From Pectinophora gossypiella (taxonomy: Eukaryota; Arthropoda; Insecta; Lepidoptera; Gelechiidae), in assembly GCF_024362695.1 (NCBI RefSeq), contig NC_065433.1, forward strand, positions 25,887,700 through 25,951,699: 64,000 nucleotides of DNA, read 5' to 3'. Position numbers and translations under genes: made by a program. Numbering within the stretch: position 1 is the stretch's first letter; each line of letters opens with the position of its first letter. The notes below the pieces were generated by a model that searched no databases, had not been told where the DNA came from, and saw only the letters and a program-made list of their open reading frames with translations. This document shows positions 46,501 to 58,509 of the stretch, piece after piece.

Positions 46501-47189
46501 TATGACGGCCATTTAGATATATAAGTAAGTAGGAAAATATATAGAATACATCATAATAGTAAATAAACTAAGAATAACCACATTGAGATTTATAAAGAGA
46601 TCACAGCAGGTTTTAGAAGTTCTGAAGAGAGTTAGCGACTCTGATTGAAGATGGTAGGAGATCCATAAGGGCACAGCTTATACTGTAAAAGACTGGTGTG
46701 AGAGATAAAAGTGATAAAGTGAAAAGTGATAGTGTAATAGGATACATATATATAAATTCTGGTGACATCAAGACCGCCTGTATATCTTAATGAATATATG
46801 CAGAAAGATTGTACGTATGGATTTTGTTCAAAATAACATAAATGTATATGCCATCTTCTTTAATTAGGTCTATAACCATGTAATAAAAATGTGATAACCT
46901 AGTACTTAATGCTATTTAAGTGCTTACCTACTTAATGTACCTACATCAGAGTCAATTACAATAAATTAATTCAAACTTGTAAATGGCAATATTTACGAAG
47001 AATATAAGTTTTCTAATGCAATAAAATAGCCATCAACTGATTGCTTGATCAATAATCGATTGATAATTAATTTAATTATATAACATGTTTGCTATTGCCT
47101 AAAAAACACAATAATTTCACCATCTTTTATATCTGTTACCTTTTGTTAGTCGCACCTGAATACGACAACTGAATACAATTTTATACCAT
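46501..47189. other. No recognised gene or repeat
   Basis: Nothing supported. Confidence 0.35.
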
Positions 47190-47429
47190 TTTGGACAGAA
47201 GAGGCAAGTTGATTGGACACCTAATAAGACACGACGAATTTATTAAAAACATCGTAGAAGGAAAGATAGAAGGAAAGAGAGGAAGGGGAAGACCAAGAAG
47301 AGCTTACATGGAACAGATTAAAGAAATGGTTAACGTCGTGTCTTATAGGGAAGTCAAGGAATTGACCTTTGATAGACTGGAATGAAAAATGCTACACCGA
47401 CAAGAGCGTGGCTCTTAAATTGAAGATGA
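47190..47429 (+). mobile_element. LINE C-terminus and 3' end, best-preserved (RGRPRR family)
   Basis: An uninterrupted 64-codon frame: DRRGKLIGHLIRHDEFIKNI, VEGKIEGKRGRGRPRRAYME, QIKEMVNVVSYREVKELTFD. This is the C-terminal region after the reverse transcriptase in insect LINEs. It then ends CACCGACAAGAGCGTGGCTC. Relatives at 4498 and 54553. Confidence 0.8.
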
Positions 47430-49635
47430 ACCTACCGATTTATAATGTTAATTAATGATGAATTTAAAAAAAAAACATACTTGTTTATGTTTGTATGTCT
47501 ATACAAAATAGTGGAAGAAAAAATAAAACACACACTATTTGTTTGCCATTTATGTTGACCAATAAAAACGTTAAGTTTTTGCGACACTTTCATATGGGTC
47601 GGCACACATAACCTTTCAATCATCCATACGCACTTTATAATTTTCAATTAAGTGCAGGAAACCATACAGATTAACATAGCACTCATTCAAACCGAATCTG
47701 CCTCGGGCGAACTTTGCCAAAAGCACATAACTCGTTTTTTTACCAAAATGAGGCAAGTAAATTTTACTTATCAATACAACCTATCTGATAAGTGAGAAAT
47801 ATTCGGCTTTCAACTTAATAAATATTACATTGGAGAATAAATACATTAACTTTTGTATGGAAAATAAATTTGGGGTGTGTTTGTAATAAGTACTTTAAGA
47901 ATTGACAGCATAAAGAACTACGCACTATTTTTTTACATGGTTAATAATAATGGTCATAATATAATTATAACCATACCTAAATAATATCTAAGTTTTATGA
48001 CATGTTCAGTACTGACCAATACCATGTATTTTTAGAACGCTATTGCAGTAACATGATGACATTGACATTAGGTGAGACTTACAGTTCAAATTGTCAAAAA
48101 GCTGATGAGACATGGTACCTACTGAACTGTAGACATATTAATGCTTGTGATCGTAGATTCCTAGGTTTCCTTCTATATCTCTGATGTTTAGACTCACGTT
48201 TCTTGTTTTTTTTTTAATGTAGAAGCCATCATTTCACATTTCCCGAGCGCATATAGAATTCTCATAACTCTCCGACACCAATCACAATCACAGTTAGGCG
48301 TTTATCGAAAATATTTAAATGCTTTTAGCGCCATTAAGGAAATATTAAATTAAATATTTAATAATTAAAAGTATTCGCTTTATTGGGCCAAAATTATTAA
48401 GTTCGGTTTACGGCTGTGATTTGTGTAATTTTCCAATGAAAATGTGAGTTATCTCGGAGCTCGGTGGTTTTCGGCGCATACGCATACCGTGAGCCATTGC
48501 CACTAAAATGCTGCAGTTCACGTAGGTACCTTACTAAAATATTTTGTATCTTCTCTTCTCTTTGTCTTTTATGATCTCATACTTCACAGCTTTAGATTAA
48601 TCTAATTAGTTTTCCTAGTATTTCTAATAGCAAAATTTATGAAGAAGTACCGAGTAGTATAAAATACAGGGAAAAACCCTTACTTTAAAGATCATAATAT
48701 CGAAACACTATCAAAAGGATAAATTGTTATTTACCTAGTTAGCGATATTTTGATGACAGAAATTTAACAAACTTATTCCAACGTTAACTCCACATCGAAA
48801 CGCGTGTAACTGAAATGTCACCAAGTAACCACAAACAAGTCCATAAACTAGACTTTTAAGCCTTTTGCGCTGACAACTTTATGATTGGTAAGAAAAAAAT
48901 GTTAGATAACCGTATCAAAGTACCAGGAAAGTCGGTATAATTTATAAGGAAAATGATGTAGTTTCAACTGGAATTTTGTCACCTGATAAAAGGGTAACAT
49001 AATTATAAAAAAAAAATACAGTAGGTAGGTATTTGCAAAAAAAAATATGAGGTTAAAAAATAAACATCTTGGGAATGGAAGCAACATTTGTGGTTACAAG
49101 TTGTGCCCTCGTGATTAGTGTATGTTCCATCCCATGTGTAAAAATATATCTATTTGTAAAAAATAATCCCAGTAGTGCCAGAGCGCCATTTTATATCCCA
49201 ACCCAAAATTAAGGTTAATTGACTTCTCAACTATCGTTATTGATTTTCGAACGTTTGTTTGTTAAAATAACTTGAATAACGTATTAATGGCGGCGAGAGA
49301 CGTCCGTCACACTAACTCCGATGAACCCAACAAAATTATGGAGTTATGGACATGGAAATATTTTAGAAGAAATGCTACCTCATTAAAACGTGTCAACACG
49401 CAAGTTTAGTAATAAATTAGTAAATGATAGATTCTTAACCCATTTTGTAGACTCGCATAGCCGGGTAATGTAATTCTAATCTAACAGGTGGCTAACCGGT
49501 TGGCTGAGACTCCACTATGACGTGCAAAAAAAGGGTCCAGAGGTATTTGGGACAATTTTCTACGCGCTGATAATAGATAAGATTACGCTTTCATCGGAAG
49601 TCGCGGAGGTGAAGTTTGATTGAGCTTTAGAGTTC
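47430..49635. other. Repeat-poor 2.2-kb stretch, no recognised gene
   Basis: No repeat family or protein seen. Confidence 0.4.
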
Positions 49636-49961
49636 TTCTTCTAACGTGTGGGTTGTGAGGTGCATTACTAACTTCATCAACCCTAGTGTCAGAATTATTA
49701 TTGAGCCGCCAAAGGCCCCATGACATGGCTCATGTAACGACTACTTACTTATATCAGTAAGTAGTAACCAGGACCAACAGCTTAACGTGCCTTCCGAAGC
49801 ACTGACCATCTTACTTTCTTACAATCAGTTGATCAGCCTGTAATGTCCTAACCAAACTAGGGATCACAAAGTGATTTTTGTGATATGTCGTCACCGGGAT
49901 TTGTACCCGGGCCCTCTGGATCGTGAGCCCAACGCACAAACCACTGGACCACGGAGACCGA
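49635..49961 (-). mobile_element. SINE group A, full length
   Basis: CTTCTTCTAACGTGTGGGTT to GGACCACGGAGACCG; B-box complement partly mutated (GGGATTTGTACCCGG). Confidence 0.85.
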
Positions 49962-50034
49962 AACTTTAGCAATTGGGAGTGTGATTTATATTTAACCTTT
50001 ATTTAAAATTCACATATATTATATCACGCGCATA

Positions 50035-50165
50035 ATCCTTATTGGGGTGGTCAGAACCATTCAGTTATGAAGTCCTAAGATGGATATGATGATCCGACAA
50101 TATCCCACTGTCGGATTTTATGATATTTATGTCAGGGAAGACGAACAGCTGACAATGTTCTTCTG
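50035..50165 (+). repeat. Dispersed repeat, group G
   Basis: CCTTATTGGGGTGGTCAGAA, CACTGTCGGATTTTATGA and GGGAAGACGAACAGCTGAC. Confidence 0.6.
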
Positions 50166-50276
50166 TTTTTTTTCTCCCAGTCTAGCATGGAAGCTAATTT
50201 AAATGGGAAACGGTTTGAGATCAACAGTGGAATTGTAGAAAGAGGCACCTACTTAGTAGATATCCCGATCTATGAA

Positions 50277-50438
50277 CAGGGGGGTTAGAAAGGCCACATC
50301 GAAGCAATTCATCTAAGAAAACAATATTGCAACTTGACATTTGTTTGCATTGCGCATTTACTTTTATATGCGCAAATGTCAAATTGCAACATTGCTTTCT
50401 TAGATGAATTGCTTCGATGTGGCCATTTTAACCCCCTG
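50277..50438. mobile_element. Palindromic 160-bp MITE, copy 3
   Basis: CAGGGGGGTT ... AACCCCCTG; arms near-perfect (GCAATTCATCTAAGAAAACA with TTTCTTAGATGAATTGC). Confidence 0.8.
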
Positions 50439-52138
50439 GTCTACGCCCAGTGGGGGGACGTATAGTTACACACCGTTTATTTGAATAAAACATGTAAAAG
50501 TCTACGTTAAAGGACTGCTATAGAAAGAAGATATATAATAGAGGTGACCGTGTGAATTTTATATCTGGTTACGTAAACCATCGAATTGTTGGTTATTGAA
50601 AACTTCCGCTACATTTTGGGCGCTGATAAGGTAACCGGAGCGGCTGATAACTAATTTATATCACACCTTTATCGTGCATTGTATACTTTCTTCGGCTTTA
50701 TCGCCATAATCAAATCAGTGCCAGATACGGGGTAGGCGTGTGTATATAGAGTGTCACCGAAACATCTTTAGTTCCTCATATTTTAAGAGTAGAAGTTTTC
50801 GACTAAGTACTTAATAACTTTACAAAACATTTGGTACAGTCATGAGCAATATCATGTCACTCTAGAACCCTGTCGCACTAACATATTTGACATTTAGCAC
50901 ACCCCGGACACTTGATACAAAAATCCTCGCTTTACACACTACACATTGACATTCTCGTACACGCGCATCTGTGTGCGTGACGTCTCACACTATACGATTC
51001 AAGTCTAAACTATGTTCGAGCGGGGGTAAACCTAGCTCAGACGATGGTGGGGAGTGGAGAGTTGCCGGTCTATATGTATTATTCCTTATTCTAAGCATTT
51101 TGTGAGACATATTACACAGACCTACAGTACCACGTAATGGTGCTACATATTGCGCTCATGACAATTTCACTTTAATCACATCCCCGAAATCAAAGCACGC
51201 AATGTCACCTGTGTTATTATGCCAATTAGGATTAGATGCACCATTCATCTGTCCGGAGTCTGGACTCATCAGTCCGGACTAGGTGCTTCGGACAGTCCGG
51301 AGTTCAGCTTTTAACTTTTCCGCCTCATTGACTGAATTCAAAAATGGAATGATAATTTTCCCGCTGCCTAAAAAACGTCCTAAAAGGTCCTTACACCCAG
51401 TCGTAACCCTTCGCAATTGCGCACATTTTCTATTTTACACAGTGAGTCGTCAATCCGACACAGACAGTCCAGTGAACTACGGTCTACATGCGTTACCATC
51501 GTAGGTCGCAATCCAAAAATAAACTAAGATGGCGGAAATCGACAGGTTTGCTTCGACCCTTTTCGCAAGGGATGACGTCACATTTGACAGCTGAACCCTT
51601 TACGCCATTAGACGGTCAACGCCTGGAAGTGGTTGCTCCAAAAAACGAACCTATTCACCTGTGATAGAGTCCAACAATGACAACTGTCATCTTCGCTATC
51701 GCCACTTCAGTTATTTTTAGTTAAGACAAAATTTTCGTCCGAGGTCATTGTTTGATGCGTGCGCGCAGACGGGAATGACTGTTTTGTCTCGGCCACTCAA
51801 TATGCATGGCGTTTACATAATTTGTTAATTTTATATGAGCATGCGGAGCTTGCGGAGCACTCGTGCGAAAGGTTGAAGACCCGCAAAATCTGCGCACTTA
51901 TACGCGTCAAAGATTCTATTAAAACGCGAACAACAGGCGTCGAGCATCGAATATGTAACGCGTGGTATCAACACAGCTAGCGCTCTTGAACTGTTATCCC
52001 GTTTTACGAATTTATTACATACATAAGCAGCCTATAAATAATGTTTTTATGCATGTTGTATTTTAGTAACAAATAGGCTTGGCTCTTCAATGTCGGTATT
52101 ATATCACTACGGTTTCGTAGAATTAAGAATACATACAT
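50439..52138. other. Mostly unique; two dispersed-repeat shards
   Basis: 50830-50900 (GTACAGTCATGAGC) matches 37053-37150 inverted; 51005-51080 (GGGGTAAACCTAGCTCAGAC, GAGAGTTGCCGGTCTATA) resembles 17650-17735. A TCCGGA-rich patch is at 51250-51302. Open frames at 51283-51504 and 51759-51980 are unrecognised. Confidence 0.4.
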
Positions 52139-52430
52139 AAACTCAGGCCTATTTCCCACCGGGGTAAGCAGAGCCAATGGAATTCCATTTGCTTCGATCC
52201 TGACACACTTCTCTTGCTTCCTCCTCATACATCAATCTTTTCATACACGCACGCCGGTTCGGAATAGATCGTATTAAACCTTTTCTAAAGACATCTCCAA
52301 TTTGGTTAATGTACGTCCTTCTAGTTCTTTCTCTGCCAGCCCTACCAATCAACCTTCGCTTTTTACACCGCTTTCGTAATCCTATTATCCTTCATCCGCT
52401 CTACGTGTCCAACCAACTTGACATTCCCTT
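52139..52430 (-). mobile_element. LINE C-terminal fragment (GDVFRKGL...RRACMKRLM type)
   Basis: The minus strand reads KLVGHVERMKDNRITKA, a stop and frameshift, then RRTYINQIGDVFRKGLI, RSIPNRRACMKRLMYEEEAR and CQDRSKWNSIGSAYPGGK before the stop. Classic LINE ORF2 end; relatives at 151, 33956 and 35771. Confidence 0.8.
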
Positions 52431-52890
52431 CTCAATCGTAGTCACCAAGACTTGTTCACCCTGACTGCAAACTAACTTCATCGGGTTAGATTGCTCATAC
52501 CGGGTGACCGTAAAGTACATTTTTATTTTAAGGGTCTGAGAGGTGCCACTTTGAGGTCTCATCCCACCTTAATATCTTGCTAGGGCCGCTACTGCATGGA
52601 GGCAATTGTGGGCGGCACGGTTTTTCATATGTACTTTGTCAAAACTCGCACGGTGTTGCCAGTAGTAGCCCCTCACTACAGCAGTGTCCGCCAGTGTCGC
52701 CACTTGTAGTCACTCCGGGCCACACAAGCCACCGAAATTCGCCACAGACGAGCTGTTAAAACCGTTACGCGTCCTACTAATTATAATTTCTTACATATTA
52801 GTTATAAGCACCTCTTGCATATTTATCGTAAGCGAGCGGGTTGTAATTGTGGCGGATTCCTTACACCGGTGGATGTCGCGCGCTACTGCC
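52431..52890. other. No recognised gene or repeat
   Basis: Two plus-strand frames of 60-73 codons are unrecognised. Confidence 0.35.
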
Positions 52891-53083
52891 ACTAGAGTCG
52901 ATTAATTCTTTCAAATATTTTTCCTCTCAGACTACGCCCTGAGCCGAGGTTCGCGCCCAACTGGGCACCCTCAGGCTTGTTGTCTTTAAACGTTGTACCG
53001 GGTGAGAGCCTTCAGCGCTCCCCATTTGTCCGGCCAAATAGCCATCTGCGGCAAATCTAAAATGTGTTATGTCAAAAAAAAAG
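52891..53083 (+). mobile_element. Poly(A) retroposon group E
   Basis: ACTAGAGTCGATTAATTCTT through TGAGCCGAGGTTCGCGCCCA, CAGCGCTCCCCATTTGTCCG to GTCAAAAAAAAA. Confidence 0.8.
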
Positions 53084-53194
53084 ATACAAAAAGCGCTTAA
53101 AGTTACAATATAGCTGGTGGCCGGTTTACGCCAAGACTTAGGATATCAGAAATGGCTCCATGTTCTCTTCTATCACTTACAGCTCTTGAAAAAA

Positions 53195-53335
53195 GTGCGT
53201 AGTCGTTACATGAGCCATGTCACAAGTCTTTGGCGGCTCATTAATAACCCTGACACCCGGAAAGAAGACTAATGGCCCTGCCCACCCCATTAAAGATTTC
53301 TGGCGTCATTTTATGTAAGTATCTGAAATATAAGA
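53195..53335. mobile_element. SINE group A shard joined to group G shard
   Basis: 53195-53268: ACATGAGCCATGTCAC and TTTGGCGGCTCATTAATAAC (plus). 53270-53335: CTGCCCACCCCATTAAAGAT (group G, minus). Confidence 0.5.
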
Positions 53336-54291
53336 AGGTGTAACGTTGTGTACCGTTGATCATGAGACTGAGATCTCGCCTCCTCGAGATTATATTTGGC
53401 AAATAGTCTAATTCGAAGTAGGCTACAAATCACAAACGCAGTCATGTGATCGCGTCATGCGATTAGATACTAGAATTACTCACACTTCGTACATAGCACG
53501 CACATAGAGTACCTACATAGCACATAGTATACAAATTACTATCAAAACATGTGATAGGGGGTGTAGCCTCGTAGCTAATATTAAACAGAACGTCTTGTTC
53601 CGTACTATAATTACTTGTACTTTTTTACAATAGCTTCAACCGCACGTTATTTGTCAAAGTGCAAAAGTGCTGTAACACACCATAGTGATGAGTCGAGACT
53701 CGCACGATCGATTCTGTTCTATTTAACCTTTTCACGGATAGAGACCATGAGTCATTGATGGTTCATAATAGGCAGTATGAGAGTATGACAACTTGGAATC
53801 GGAACGTCATTAGACGTTCTGTCCTTGAAAGTGTTAGGACTACTTATTTTATGTTTACATTGCAAAAAAGTTAGTACGGAAACACAAGATCGGAAAGCCG
53901 GGTAGTTCTAAAATCATTAAATGCTAGAGCAGGAATTAATTTAATACTTCGTTCGAGTTACGACGTTTACATTCACACAGAATTTCGATGATGTATCCCG
54001 ACTCGTAGCGGTCGCGCCCTACCGCCTCTATCCGCTTGTACGTATGTCCCTAGCCAATCATCGTATTTTCCGAATTTCGAATTCCAAATACAAACGATTA
54101 ATAAACAGTGATTTTTTTCTTTTTATTATTTAAATGTCACAAAGTCAAAAATACTTTAGTTAAACATTGTGTAGTAGGGCTTAGTCAGACAGAAATCTTA
54201 AATAATAATATAATTACTTGTCATTTTTATTCCTAAACCTAGTTTGTATTCGGAAATGCAACGATTGCCGAAGGACAAGGAAACTGAAGCA
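53336..54291. other. No recognised gene or repeat
   Basis: Nothing supported. Confidence 0.35.
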
Positions 54292-54452
54292 CTGGGGGGT
54301 TAAAATGGCCACATCGAAGCAATTTATCTATGAAAGCAATATTGCTATTTGACATTTGTTTCTATTGCGCACTTACTTTTATATGCGCAAATGTCAAATT
54401 GTAATATTGCTTTTTTAGATAAATTGCTTCGATGCGGCCATTTTAACCCCTC
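54292..54452. mobile_element. Palindromic 160-bp MITE, copy 4
   Basis: GGGGGGTTAAAATGGCCACA to GATGCGGCCATTTTAACCCC. Confidence 0.8.
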
Positions 54453-54552
54453 TATACTTCCATTGTAGTTTCAAAGATATTACTTAAGTACTCAATTTTC
54501 AGTACCCTAACGAGATTCTCTTCAATTTTTCCTTTTTTTTCAATTTTTTTTT

Positions 54553-54713
54553 GAAGGGAAGAGAGGAAGGGGTAGACCTAGGATAACATTTATGAAACAA
54601 ATAAAAGAGAAGGTGCTGGTCGTGTCGTATCGGGAGGTGAAGGTTTTGGCGGGAAGAAGAGAGGAATGGTGGTGACTCCACCGACAAGAGCGCAGCTCTT
54701 AAATAAAGAGAGA
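54553..54713 (+). mobile_element. LINE C-terminus and 3' end (RGRPR family)
   Basis: One frame: EGKRGRGRPRITFMKQIKEK, VLVVSYREVKVLAGRREEWW, stop, then CACCGACAAGAGCGCAGCTC. Confidence 0.8.
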
Positions 54714-55324
54714 GAACGAGATTGTAGGTTGTAGGAGATTTTTTTATCAGGCAAATTATTTCGGCAATATAGCGTATGAACTGCGTATGAACTATTTCCA
54801 ATCCGATACGTGGTGCAAATAAAAACACAACAGTAATGTCAACATTGAATTTAGGTTAATCTAATCAGATATTTTTGACGACACGTGGATACAATACTAT
54901 GTAACGTGCAGACTAATCTAAGTACCTTATCTACCTTCATCTTGTACTTGTGCACCCAGCAGCGCCACCTACCCAGTCCAATTATGAAACTACACTATCC
55001 ATCGACCCGTTCAAATACAAAAATAAACGCCAAAATAAGCCGAACCCTTTTTAATAAAACCGAGTAGAAAAGCAAATTGACGCTTCGAAATTGCCTTGCA
55101 ATTTTCCTGAATTTGATGTTAGTACTTAAGTACTAAGTATTTTTTTTCGTCGAGAACGTAGGTAAATACATAGTAGGTTACCTAAGCGTAGCTGCAGCCT
55201 AGTTTTTATGAGATACTTAAAAAACCAATTCATCACGATTGTGATTTTGACCTGGAGAAGATTTGCACATTGTGTTGAAGCCAAATACTAGAATGTAGTG
55301 CTGAATTTAAAATAAAGTTGTTAC
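54714..55324. other. No recognised gene or repeat
   Basis: Nothing supported. Confidence 0.35.
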
Positions 55325-55490
55325 CAGGGGGGTTGAAAATGGCCACATTGAAACAATACATCTAAGAAACCAATTGATATTGCTTTTTGACATTTGTTTG
55401 CATAGCGCACTTAATTTTATATGCGCAAATGTCAAATTGCAATATTGCTTTCTTAAATGAATTGCTTCGATGTGACCATTTTGACCCCCT
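55325..55490. mobile_element. Palindromic 160-bp MITE, copy 5
   Basis: CAGGGGGGTTGAAAATGGCC to GATGTGACCATTTTGACCCC. Confidence 0.75.
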
Positions 55491-55748
55491 TTAACAGAAA
55501 AATGATTTTACCAGAACTTGTGAAAAAAGAATATTTATGTTGATTAACTGTGATTTCATTTGAAGAATACTTATAGCTATTTGAGAAATGTTTTCCTAGC
55601 TTCTAATAGATTATTACTTCTCCTAGGTTTTTTTATGATACTCCTTTTTGCTTCGTCGCAGTCGGTTTAAAATACACCATTATCTAAGTAATAGGTAGGT
55701 ACTTTCTATTTCTTACTAATTTATTGTCAGGTCGTGTTGCTATAAAGT

Positions 55749-56048
55749 CTGTCTATCTATATCAGCCTAAATTTATATCCAATTTTGGACGTAGGCCTCT
55801 TCCATGTTTTTCCACTTCCGACGATCCTGGGCTATCGACATCCAGCCATATCCTGCGTGCCGCACAATGTCGTCCTTCCATCTCATTGGTGGTCTTCCTC
55901 TCGGTCTTGTGAATGCTCGTGGGCGCCACTCTAACAATCTCCGGGTCCATCTTTCCTTGCTCATTCGAGCAATGTGTCCCGCCCATCTCCACAATGTGGA
56001 GTGGAAGAATGTGGAGTTGTAAGTAATAGTGGAGATGGGCGGGACACA
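55749..56048 (-). mobile_element. RTE-clade LINE C-terminus with inverted 5' snap-back
   Basis: The minus frame reads RWAGHIARMSKERWTRRLLE, then RPRGRPPMRWKDDIV and WMSIAQDRRKWKNMEEAYVQ, an RTE ORF end. TTGCTATAAAGT flanks the insertion (55737-55748, 56049-56060). At its 5' side a 25-bp segment (55968-55992) recurs exactly inverted at 56029-56053. Confidence 0.85.
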
Positions 56049-56261
56049 TTGCTATAAAGTATCTCTAGTTATTTAAAAATAGACAGAATTTTAAAGGTTC
56101 AAAGAATCTCACTGACCCTAATTAAATTTTACTTCAAACTTGTAATACTTGATAATAATATAGGTGGGTAATTCCTGTTACTGCAAAACGTGTCAAACTT
56201 GAGGAAGTTAAATGAAGTACGAAATAAAGAATGAACGAGGGAGTAGTAAGTTACTGAAGTG

Positions 56262-56521
56262 GGTTCGAATCCCGGTTGGGACATATCACAAAAATCACTA
56301 GTTTGGTTAAGACATTGCAGGCCGATCCCCCAATTATCCGAAAGTAACATGATCCGTGCTTCGGAAGGCACGTGAAGCCGTTGGAACTCCCGGTTAATAC
56401 TTATGTAAGAATATAGTCGTTACATGAGTCATGTCAGAGGTCTTTGGCGGCTCAATAATAACCCTGACACCAGAGTTGATGAGGTCGGTAGTTAGTAACC
56501 CACACGATAGGAGAAGAAGAA
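56262..56521 (+). mobile_element. SINE group A, head-truncated at the B-box
   Basis: Starts at GGGTTCGAATCCCGGTTGGG and ends CCCACACGATAGGAGAAGAA. Confidence 0.8.
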
Positions 56522-57355
56522 TGTAGTATAAATCATATCTACTGTAGGTCTAAGAAAATTAGACAAGAAAAAATGTACAAAGAGAAATTAGTTCTAAAGA
56601 AATTCGTATAAAAGTCAATGTTATGAAGTTATAATCACTATTTAGAACAGTGAAGGACGATTTTGTTTTGTTAATTTGAAAAATTCTGATGACGTCTTCA
56701 GGAGAATTCAGTGCGGATGGCATCCAAATTTTTTAAATTACTTTAGAAAACAAAAATCGACCTTCTCTGTTCTGTGATAGTGATTATAATACCACATAAA
56801 AATTGTGCGCGTACGGTGCGGAAGAATCTTGTTTTGCTGGGACCTTTAGACTCATCATCATCATTTCAGCCTGTCATGGTTCACACCAGAACATAGCGAA
56901 ATTGCTCCCTTTAATGATATCCACCTTGTGAGGTCCTTCGTCGTTTGCAACAAACAATCTTTAGTTTAAAGGACTTACCAGATGTATCATTTGTCTAAAA
57001 ACTCCATATTGAAATCTTTCATTTCTTTAATTTTTTTCTTTTTCGTTTATTTTTTTTTAAGTTTGTGAAATAAGGAATATATTTTTTTATTCATTAAAAA
57101 AACACTTAGGTCTTGCGATCCTGTCCTATGTACGCACCTTCCATCTAAATGGATTTTTTATAATAATCCTTAATCAGCAGTGTATTTTAAGATCAAAATT
57201 GAATTTAAGAACACTCAAATATGCACATAGAAAAAAATTACAGAACATTGACTTGTCGCCAATTTTTAATATCTACCTGCCTACATTACATGTTCTTACT
57301 AGAACGTTACCATTTGACGACTTGTGAATAACTTTTTTTAGTAGGTAGATATAAT
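56522..57355. other. No gene; possible RTE-type tail at 56851-56950
   Basis: CTCATCATCATCATTTCAGC resembles a minus-oriented GAT-repeat 3' end. Confidence 0.35.
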
Positions 57356-57480
57356 AATGGTGCTAATTCCTGTAAACACCATCTAATTTTATTTTAGGTT
57401 CATTCCTTTTTGCCGGATAAGAAAATGACAGGTATAACTTAAAGTAAAATTAGGAGGTGTATGCAGGAATCGGGGCCAAT
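57356..57480. mobile_element. Internally deleted copy of the 382-bp MITE
   Basis: Keeps both ends (AATGGTGCTAATTCCTGTAA; GCAGGAATCGGGGCCAAT) but only 125 bp in total. Confidence 0.8.
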
Positions 57481-58002
57481 ATGTAGATAGGTGCTTTACT
57501 TTCTGAACTGAATTCGTTGGCCTGGAGATAAAGCCTAGGATTAGTCACGTCAATACAACTATCCGTTCTAGTTGCATTACAGACGCTTCAAATTCGCTAT
57601 GACCTCGTTCAGTAATGGCAACAAATAAAATACTATTTACTAGGAATGAGTACATTCCACTGTTCACCGATAACGCAAGTGTTTTGGGGAAATTATTCTC
57701 GCAGGTTTACCGACTTTACCGTCTTGTTAATACTAGAACTGTACTTTATAGGCTTAGCCGGAGACGTTCACGAGCTAATCCATTTACGTAATTACGCAAG
57801 TTCAGCGGCCTTCGGATGCCGTTTATAGTTTAAAGTCTAAATCGGTCCCAATCAGGCCTAAAAAGTAAATACTTGGTGCAAACGAACAACAGGCTCATAT
57901 CTTGGAGTCTTTTAAATATTTCTATGCGCAAATTTCGGGCATGTGCCGACGCAGGGCGACTCCTGGCACCCGCTGGTTGGAAGCAAGTGGCCGCGGACTT
58001 AC
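57481..58002. other. Repeat-free DNA downstream (minus sense) of the candidate donor
   Basis: No element or gene recognised. Confidence 0.35.
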
Positions 58003-58480
58003 CTGTGACAGTCCGAGGCAGCAAACCAACACCGAAGTTGCACTTTCGAGATTAACGTTCACACTAGTTGTTATTTTTCAAAACCGCGCGAGTTTCCCAA
58101 CGTCGTGTCACTTTCGTATCGTTTCTAACTGGATCGTATTCACTTGTGGTTACTGTAACTCTATCAACACTGGTATATTGGTGCAAATCCACATCAAACA
58201 GGGAAGGTAATGGATACGAGTAACATTTCCCACTGTTAATTTCCCTGCGATCTGAAAATCACGCACAATATTAATATCACAGCTCTACCAACACCATTAC
58301 TAAATCTAATGAACCAAAATATCACAGAGTAATATCTATTCACAGGCTAACAAGACTAAAGTACATAACTAATAAAAATGTACCGGTAAAGTGTCAATGA
58401 CAGAAAATTAAAAGAACCAATAAAGGTACGATAAAAAAAAACGCTTTAGACCGCAAATTGTTTACCCAAATAATTGGACT
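58003..58480 (-). other. Candidate non-coding 5' exon ending in a consensus donor
   Basis: From the proposed start at 58480 the minus strand reaches CACAG|GTAAGTCC at 58003/58002, an essentially perfect splice donor. No mobile element is visible inside. It has no recognisable protein on either strand. It may be the 5' UTR exon of the FGF gene, another minus-strand gene or a non-coding RNA. The open frame on the opposite strand (58458-58820) begins at TTG and matches nothing I know. Confidence 0.35.
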
Positions 58481-58509
58481 GTGTGAAAAGGTGGGCGCAG
58501 AGTTATATA
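58478..58509 (-). promoter_or_regulatory. Candidate core promoter (TATA plus initiator)
   Basis: On the minus strand TATATAA (58509-58503) is followed, with its first T 29 bases upstream, by CACAGTCC, whose A at 58480 would be the start site. This is the usual metazoan TATA-to-initiator spacing, and CAGTC resembles the arthropod initiator. It points towards the FGF exon about 39 kb away. No transcript evidence is available, so chance occurrence is possible. Confidence 0.35.

Noticed and set aside
54499..54828. 109-codon minus-strand frame
   Set aside because: Antisense to a LINE C-terminus and poly-purine run.
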